The translations under genes and the position numbers were made by a program. This document shows, piece after piece, positions 59,071 through 64,000 of a DNA stretch of 64,000 nucleotides. Location: the NCBI RefSeq assembly GCF_015234585.1, contig NZ_JADFCM010000008.1, forward strand, positions 1,302,001 to 1,366,000, given 5' to 3'. The notes under the pieces are model-generated. The model had not been told where the DNA came from. It searched no databases and saw only the letters and a program-made list of their open reading frames with translations. Source of the stretch: Pseudalkalibacillus hwajinpoensis (GTDB taxonomy: Bacteria; Bacillota; Bacilli; Bacillales; Guptibacillaceae). The first letter of the stretch is position 1; every line of letters begins with the position of its first letter.

Positions 59071-60503
59071 CGATTGGTATAGTAGGTGGAGGCATAGGTG
59101 GCATGCTTTCCGCGCTACTCCTTTCACAAAAAGGCTACAACGTTGAGCTGCATGAAAAAGCGCCTACGCTTGGAGGTAGACTTTCATTTGTTGAACGAGA
59201 TGGATTCAAGATCGACAAGGGCCCTACGATCGTACTTCTTCCAGAGATGATCTATGAGTTTTTGGATAAAGCGGGAGTTCCTCGTGAGGAAGTGGAGATG
59301 GTAAGATGTGATCCACTATATCGCATGATTTATCCAGACGGTTCTACTTTTACGAAAACAAGTGATATCGAGAAGCAGCTGGAAGAGATCACTCGAATGT
59401 TTCCTGGAGAAGAGCAACATTTTCTTTCTTATCTTGAAGATATGCGCGTTCGATTTAAGAAAGGAAAGGCGGCTTTTCTCGAACAGTCTTTTATTAATAG
59501 AAAAGATTTCTTTACTCCAAGTAATATGAAGCTTTTACTCGAGCTTAAAGCTTACCAGTCTGTTCAATCTCAAGTATCTAATTATTTTAATGATGAACGG
59601 ATGCAAGACGCCTTTGCCCTACAAACGCTTTATATTGGTGGAAATCCATCTGCTTCACCAGCACTTTATTCTTTAGTTCCTTTTAGCGAATATGAACATG
59701 GCATCTGGTATTTAAAAGGTGGCTATGCAAGCTTGATTACTGTATTAGAAAAACATCTTCGTCTTCAAAACGTAACGGTTCATTTAGAATCTAACGTGGA
59801 AGAATTACTCATTGATGGGAAGACGTGTAGAGGAATTCGTACTACAAGTGGAGAACATTATTATGATAAAGTAGTGTATAATGGAGATTTCCCTATGATC
59901 AAGAATCTGATAAAAAAAGAGAAAGTTCCTCGGAAGAAATACAAAGCTTCCTCAGGTTGTCTACTCCTCTATATGGGGCTTGATCGCGTATATGATAATG
60001 CTGATGTTCATCAATTTTTTATGACAAATGACTTTACATCCCATATGAAGGACGTTTTTCAAGGTGGTAAATTGACAGACCAACCGGCTATTTACACGTT
60101 TCATCCTTCTCTCATTGATGAAACGCTAGCACCTCCTGGTAAAGGCGTGCTATACGTGCTGATCCCCGTACCATCAGGTGAAGCAGTCGAATGGGGTGAA
60201 AAGGAAAACGTTGCATCAAAAATGATTGAACTTCTTGAAACAAGAGGTTTTCCAGGTTTAAAAGAATCTATAGAGTGGTTAGAAATTCGCACACCTGCTG
60301 ATGCAGAGGTGGAAGGCTTATATAAAGGGGGAAGCTTCGGTATCGCCCCAACACTTACACAATCAGGCGCGTTTAGACCTCAAGTGAAACCTTTTAAATT
60401 TGAAAACCTTTATGCGGTGGGAGCATCGATCCATCCTGGAGGTGGCATCCCAATCGTAATGCAAGGGGCGGATCTTCTTGTAAAAGAAATTGAAAGGGTG
60501 TGA
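59067..60503 (+). CDS. crtN: CrtN-family carotenoid desaturase/oxidase, paralogue 2
   Basis: A 478-aa relative of paralogue 1 with the FAD site IGIVGGGIGGMLSALLLSQKGY, the FKIDKGPTIVLLPEM segment, and the C-terminal GASIHPGGGIPIVMQGADL motif. The QDAFALQTLYIGGNPSASPALYSL stretch is close to the S. aureus CrtN pattern. Of the two, this looks nearer to the classical dehydrosqualene desaturase, but I am not certain. It is translationally coupled on both sides within the operon. Confidence 0.85.
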   Translation: MTIGIVGGGIGGMLSALLLSQKGYNVELHEKAPTLGGRLSFVERDGFKIDKGPTIVLLPEMIYEFLDKAGVPREEVEMVRCDPLYRMIYPDGSTFTKTSDIEKQLEEITRMFPGEEQHFLSYLEDMRVRFKKGKAAFLEQSFINRKDFFTPSNMKLLLELKAYQSVQSQVSNYFNDERMQDAFALQTLYIGGNPSASPALYSLVPFSEYEHGIWYLKGGYASLITVLEKHLRLQNVTVHLESNVEELLIDGKTCRGIRTTSGEHYYDKVVYNGDFPMIKNLIKKEKVPRKKYKASSGCLLLYMGLDRVYDNADVHQFFMTNDFTSHMKDVFQGGKLTDQPAIYTFHPSLIDETLAPPGKGVLYVLIPVPSGEAVEWGEKENVASKMIELLETRGFPGLKESIEWLEIRTPADAEVEGLYKGGSFGIAPTLTQSGAFRPQVKPFKFENLYAVGASIHPGGGIPIVMQGADLLVKEIERV

Positions 60504-60510
60504 ACGAAAG

Positions 60511-61347
60511 ATGCTCGAACAAGCCTATGCTCACTGTGAAGCCATTATTAAACATCATTCCAAAACGTTTTACAAAGCGTTTTCTTTATTGCCTTCTTCA
60601 AAGAAGAAAGCAGTCTGGGCTGTTTATGGTTTTTGCAGGCAGGTTGATGACATCATTGATGAAGGCACAGATCCTGAAGCAGAATTAAAGGTCTTTCGTT
60701 CTGAATTTGCCTCTTTTCTAAAAGGTGAAATACCAAAAACTGATCCTATGTGGCTAGCTCTTGAAGATGTTTTTCGTAATTTCACCATGGATACGAAAGC
60801 TTTTCACGATATGATTGCTGGGCAAGAAATGGACTTATATAAAACGAAGTATTATACGCTTGAGGAACTTGAACATTATTCTTATCATGTGGCAAGCACC
60901 GTTGGCCTTATGCTTCTTCCAATTCTTGCTCCAAAGAAGGTAGACGAACTTCGAGAGAGTGCCATAGCGTTAGGTCTTGGCATGCAAATCACGAACATCT
61001 TAAGAGATATCTCTGAAGATCTAGACCGAGACCGAATTTATTTGCCAATTGCTGAGATGGAATCATTAGGTTATCGTGTTGAAGATTTAAGAAGTCGAAG
61101 AATGAATGAGGCATTTATCAAAGTTTGGGAAAAGCTTGCTGTTCGAGCTGAAATGCATTACGAAACAGCTTTCTCAGCAATGCATCATTATCCTCTAGAT
61201 GCTCGTCTCCCAGTGAAAAGCTCAGCGGTTTTTTACAAAGCCATTTTGCAATCCATTCGTAAAAAAGATTATAATGTCTTCCACCAGCGAGCATTTGTAT
61301 CGGAAAAAGAAAAAGAAGCGCTTTTATCGGCGATTGCCGGAAATTGA
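60511..61347 (+). CDS. crtM: Phytoene/dehydrosqualene synthase
   Basis: A 278-aa head-to-head prenyl synthase condensing two FPP (C30) or GGPP (C40) molecules. Both Asp-rich motifs are visible: VDDIIDEG near residue 50 and NILRDISEDLDRDRIYLP near residue 165. With two CrtN-type enzymes next to it, the C30 route (CrtM) is more likely than C40 (CrtB). ATG at 60511 follows AAAGGGTG; the TTG upstream overlaps crtN. The operon ends at a terminator. Confidence 0.88.
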   Translation: MLEQAYAHCEAIIKHHSKTFYKAFSLLPSSKKKAVWAVYGFCRQVDDIIDEGTDPEAELKVFRSEFASFLKGEIPKTDPMWLALEDVFRNFTMDTKAFHDMIAGQEMDLYKTKYYTLEELEHYSYHVASTVGLMLLPILAPKKVDELRESAIALGLGMQITNILRDISEDLDRDRIYLPIAEMESLGYRVEDLRSRRMNEAFIKVWEKLAVRAEMHYETAFSAMHHYPLDARLPVKSSAVFYKAILQSIRKKDYNVFHQRAFVSEKEKEALLSAIAGN

Positions 61348-61352
61348 CAAAA

Positions 61353-61384
61353 ACTCTCTTCCAATTGGAGGAGAGCTTTTTTGT
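61353..61384 (+). terminator. Terminator of the carotenoid operon
   Basis: CTCTCTTCC ... GGAGGAGAG with one mismatch, then CTTTTTT. Confidence 0.78.
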
Positions 61385-61472
61385 TATATCCTTAGTGTCT
61401 TTAAGATTAAGGAATCTAAGCGAAAAGTAGTTGTAACATTTGAGAGAATTTGAAATGATTAGGAGGTATTAA

Positions 61473-61526
61473 ATGTTTTATGCATCATTAGGGGCCATGA
61501 TCTCTTACTTATTTCAAAAAGGGTGA
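61473..61526 (+). CDS. Possible 17-aa micropeptide
   Basis: AGGAGGT lies five bases before an ATG opening the peptide MFYASLGAMISYLFQKG, a short amphipathic chain. The ribosome site is near-perfect, but no other sign of a gene is visible. Confidence 0.25.
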   Translation: MFYASLGAMISYLFQKG

Positions 61527-61589
61527 TGCAAGTATTCAAGAAAGCTATTCTAGAAGGAGCTTATCCATAAAGAAAGGTAGGAAAGCCTG

Positions 61590-62147
61590 TTGATTTATAT
61601 TGAGAAGAAGAAAGTAACATTAAGAGAGGCGACATGGGAGGATATTAGTACTTTATACTATTGGAAATATGAAGAGGAGAATCAAGAAGCAAAAAAATGG
61701 AACGGGCCATACATCATTGAGAAAAAGATATCCAAAGTAGAGTACAAGAAAGAGTGGGAGCAACAGCGTAAAATTAGCCTCGGAGTTCCAGACACGTTAG
61801 TCATTGAAGCAGATAATAAAGTGATAGGTACAGTGGGATCATACTGGGTTGATAAGTTCACCAACTGGCTTGAAACCGGAATTGTTATTTATGATCCATC
61901 TTACTGGAATGGAGGATACGGTTCTGAAGCTTATAGAGAATGGATCCATTTTCTATTTCGATCAACAAAGCTTCGTCGACTTGGCATGTCTACCTGGTCT
62001 GGTAATGAACGGATGATCAAGGTGGCAAGTAAGATTGGAATGAAAGAAGAAGCCAGAATAAGAGATGCAAGGATAGTAGAAGGTGTTTACTACGATGCCA
62101 TCAAAATGGGGATGCTTCGAAGTGAATGGGAGCAACTTCGGTCTTAA
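61590..62147 (+). CDS. GNAT acetyltransferase (RimJ/RimL type)
   Basis: A 185-aa GNAT protein of the RimJ/RimL subfamily (Acetyltransf_3): an N-terminal KKVTLREATWEDISTLYYW segment, the YDPSYWNGGYGSEAYREWI acetyl-CoA loop near residue 105, and GMSTWSGNERMIKVASKIGMKEEARIRD at the C-terminus. Substrates in this group include ribosomal proteins and small amines or peptides; the target here is not predictable. TTG at 61590 with AGGTAGGAAAG upstream. Confidence 0.82.
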   Translation: MIYIEKKKVTLREATWEDISTLYYWKYEEENQEAKKWNGPYIIEKKISKVEYKKEWEQQRKISLGVPDTLVIEADNKVIGTVGSYWVDKFTNWLETGIVIYDPSYWNGGYGSEAYREWIHFLFRSTKLRRLGMSTWSGNERMIKVASKIGMKEEARIRDARIVEGVYYDAIKMGMLRSEWEQLRS

Positions 62148-62221
62148 TTGTAAGGCGTTTTGTTTTCGAAAGACATATGGCATGATAGAGGTAGCTTACT
62201 ATTAATCATTTGGGGGAACTT

Positions 62222-63154
62222 ATGAAAAACCGATCTTATACACGTTTATTGAATGAAACGATTACAATCTATGAAGAAAGTGGTAGTTTAAAAGCTTATC
62301 AATTTATGAAAGAGCATGCGAAGAATGTGGAAGGCAATCAAGCGCAGCTCTTCAATTTTCAATATGCTCTTGCAGCTGCATCTGACCTAAAAGAGGAAGC
62401 CCTTGCGATCATGAGGGAAGCCATTATGGAACAGGGATACTGGTATGCGTATGAGTATTTACAAGCGGATGAAGACTTGGATTCCCTCCGTGAGTTTGAT
62501 GAATTTCAAGAATTGGTTCAGCTTTGTAAACAAAGAGAAGAAAAGGCGATGGAACAAGCAAAACCAGCGTTAACGGTTTTAAATAACGAGGATGAACAAG
62601 AACGTCCCGTTCTTATGGCTATTCATGGAGATCAAGAGAATGCTGAAATGACTGCTGTAGCTTGGAACCGAGCAGCAACGAAAAAGTATAAACTCGCCTT
62701 TCCTCAATCATCTCAAATCCAGTTTTCAGATGCTTATGAATGGGAAGACGTTGCTTTAGGGGTACAAGAAATAGAGGACCATGTGAATACCCTTTCCTCT
62801 AGAGATAACTTGATTATTGGAGGTTTTTCAGCTGGATGTCACGTAGCACTTAGAGCGATTCTCGAGCAGCGTATAAGCGTGGATGGATTTATTTTCGTGG
62901 CACCATGGATTCCTAATATTGATGAATGGCGAGATGCTATCGATTCTTTAAAGAATTCAAATATAAGGGCTTATATCATTTGTGGTGAGGAAGATGATGA
63001 TTGTCTTGAGGGGTCTAAAGCCTTATCCGAGTTGTTGGAAGCTCAAGAGGTTGCACATGAACTGAAGATCATTCAAGGTCTGGATCATGAATACCCAGAG
63101 GAATTTAATGAATGGCTTCACCGGGCTCTGCAGTTTATTAATAAAAGGGATTAG
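62222..63154 (+). CDS. Alpha/beta-hydrolase with TPR-like N-terminal region (310 aa)
   Basis: The N-terminal 110 residues are helical with repeat-like spacing (AYQFMKEHAKNVEGN, QYALAAASDLKEEALAIMREAI), resembling a TPR end segment. The C-terminal part has the alpha/beta-hydrolase nucleophile elbow GGFSAGC near residue 210, an acidic residue in CGEEDDD and His in GLDHEYPE. It should be an esterase or peptidase-like enzyme; the substrate is unknown. ATG at 62222 follows GGGGGAACTT. Confidence 0.72.
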   Translation: MKNRSYTRLLNETITIYEESGSLKAYQFMKEHAKNVEGNQAQLFNFQYALAAASDLKEEALAIMREAIMEQGYWYAYEYLQADEDLDSLREFDEFQELVQLCKQREEKAMEQAKPALTVLNNEDEQERPVLMAIHGDQENAEMTAVAWNRAATKKYKLAFPQSSQIQFSDAYEWEDVALGVQEIEDHVNTLSSRDNLIIGGFSAGCHVALRAILEQRISVDGFIFVAPWIPNIDEWRDAIDSLKNSNIRAYIICGEEDDDCLEGSKALSELLEAQEVAHELKIIQGLDHEYPEEFNEWLHRALQFINKRD

Positions 63155-63245
63155 AGAAAGACCTTAGATAGAGCCCAGTTTCGTTTATTCCTAAGGCCGA
63201 ATTCTTGTTGATCACAATAGTTCAATCCTTTGGAAGGGTGATCGT

Positions 63246-63374
63246 ATGAGAGAACGAATTGGTGAGTGTACAAACTGTAAGAAACTAGTTTATTGCTTGA
63301 ATGGTTTTCTCGATGGAGTTAGTTGGAAAGGTCAGCTATACTGCTTTACTTGCTTTGAAAAGCATAAAGATTAA
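63246..63374 (+). CDS. Zinc-ribbon microprotein (42 aa)
   Basis: AAGGGTGAT precedes the ATG. Two Cys pairs, CTNC at the N-terminus and CFTC near the end (with another Cys between), suggest one bound zinc. The family is unknown. It lies 90 bases after the hydrolase and 122 before the ATPase gene. Confidence 0.6.
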   Translation: MRERIGECTNCKKLVYCLNGFLDGVSWKGQLYCFTCFEKHKD

Positions 63375-63496
63375 CCACCGTCATAGTCTTGATCGATGTA
63401 GTGGGGTCAACCCCCATTCAATAGAAGATTACTTCAACCTTTTCCAGGATGTGCAGGAAGGTTTTCCTAAGTGATATGACATAAGGGAGGAAGCAA

Positions 63497-64000
63497 GTGA
63501 AACTAACGAAAGAGACACAATATATCAGAAGTGTCCGTTTAGAAAAAATTGAAGACAATGAATTTCCGTTCTCTCTACCCGCTGTACAAAGTCTACAGGA
63601 TGAACTTATCTTTCACCCAAATGTTACGTATGTTGTTGGTGAGAATGGAATGGGGAAATCAACGCTGCTAGAAGGGATAGCTGGGACACTAGGTATGAAT
63701 CCTGAAGGTGGCACGAAGAATTTCAATTTTTCGAGCTATGATTCTCACTCAAATTTGCATCAGTATTTGAAATTAACAAGAGGAGTTCATAGACCAGATG
63801 ATTCTTTTTTCTTTCGAGCCGAGACGTATTACAATTTAGCTACGAATATTGAAGCATTAGATCAAGAGGGATTTGGTCCGAAAATTATTGATTCTTTTGG
63901 AGGGAAATCACTTCATCAACAATCGCACGGAGAGTCTTTTTTTGCTACATTTATGTACCGATTTCAAGGAAGAGGGTTGTACATTCTAGATGAACCCGAA
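63497..64000 (+). CDS. AAA/ABC-type ATPase, cut by the window end (168 codons visible)
   Basis: GTG at 63497 follows AAGGGAGG. The N-terminus has Walker A GENGMGKST near residue 55, a signature-like QSHGES near 140 and Walker B LYILDEPE at the very edge of the window, in the order of the single-domain predicted ATPases related to ABC/SMC heads. There are no membrane spans so far. The gene continues beyond base 64000, so its length and partner are not known. Confidence 0.75.
   Translation, partial: MKLTKETQYIRSVRLEKIEDNEFPFSLPAVQSLQDELIFHPNVTYVVGENGMGKSTLLEGIAGTLGMNPEGGTKNFNFSSYDSHSNLHQYLKLTRGVHRPDDSFFFRAETYYNLATNIEALDQEGFGPKIIDSFGGKSLHQQSHGESFFATFMYRFQGRGLYILDEPE

Overview
This window looks like a chromosomal segment of an endospore-forming member of the Bacillaceae. 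The evidence is low to moderate G+C, strong AGGAGG-type ribosome binding sites, frequent TTG/GTG starts, spore-germination and small spore-type proteins, and Bacillus-type gene sets (ypcP-ypdQ-ypeQ-ypeP-cspD, ypjP/thyA/dfrA, kapB, yuzB, yitT). A C30 carotenoid cluster plus a glgBCDA operon suggest a pigmented, possibly marine or halotolerant lineage. The species cannot be fixed from sequence reading alone. There are no rRNA genes, CRISPR arrays, transposases or phage modules. One eight-gene tRNA cluster is present.

Layout. 0-4 kb: a sigma-54-dependent activator and its probable target kamA-yokU, with a textbook -24/-12 promoter that moves the kamA start inward. 4-11 kb: ypcP exonuclease, two RNase H-like paralogues, cspD, fhs, a thioesterase and cvfB. 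11.5-18.5 kb: a GH15 glucoamylase-like gene with a sigma-B-type promoter, then glgB-glgC-glgD-glgA. 18.6-31.5 kb: an EAL phosphodiesterase, membrane and cell-wall proteins, cvfC-brxA, OsmC, two trhO paralogues, a telA pair under an ECF-type promoter, a spore cortex hydrolase-like protein and kapB. 31.9-32.7 kb: tRNA Val-Thr-Leu-Arg-Ala-Ser-Gly-Glu. 33-42.6 kb: ypjP, yuzB, a trxB-like reductase, hsp20, thyA-dfrA, yitT, a GntR regulator, a ferredoxin and the ABC-F protein YfmR.

42.7-48.9 kb is the accessory part. About eleven small unrelated genes are strung between core genes: a SatA-type acetyltransferase, a SnoaL-like protein, a VOC protein, several tiny membrane proteins and a rifamycin ADP-ribosyltransferase (Arr). 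Most are separated by copies of the same short hairpin-forming sequences. This resembles a gene-cassette array without a visible integrase and is the most unusual structure in the window.

48.9-56.4 kb: a peptide and murein-peptide recycling region (dppA, dppB, dppC, dppE, ykfB, ykfC and a cytosolic class A beta-lactamase-fold hydrolase). No ATPase subunit is encoded, and a CodY-like box overlaps the promoter. 56.4-57.4 kb: a YkuD L,D-transpeptidase and a phosphodiesterase. 57.5-61.3 kb: a three-gene carotenoid operon (two CrtN-family enzymes and CrtM) behind a strong promoter. 61.4-64 kb: a GNAT protein, a TPR-like/alpha-beta hydrolase, a zinc-ribbon microprotein and an ATPase cut by the window edge.

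A second, unrelated family of intergenic inverted repeats (MITE-like) is scattered at about 9.8, 12.6, 23.7, 33.2 and 46.6 kb.
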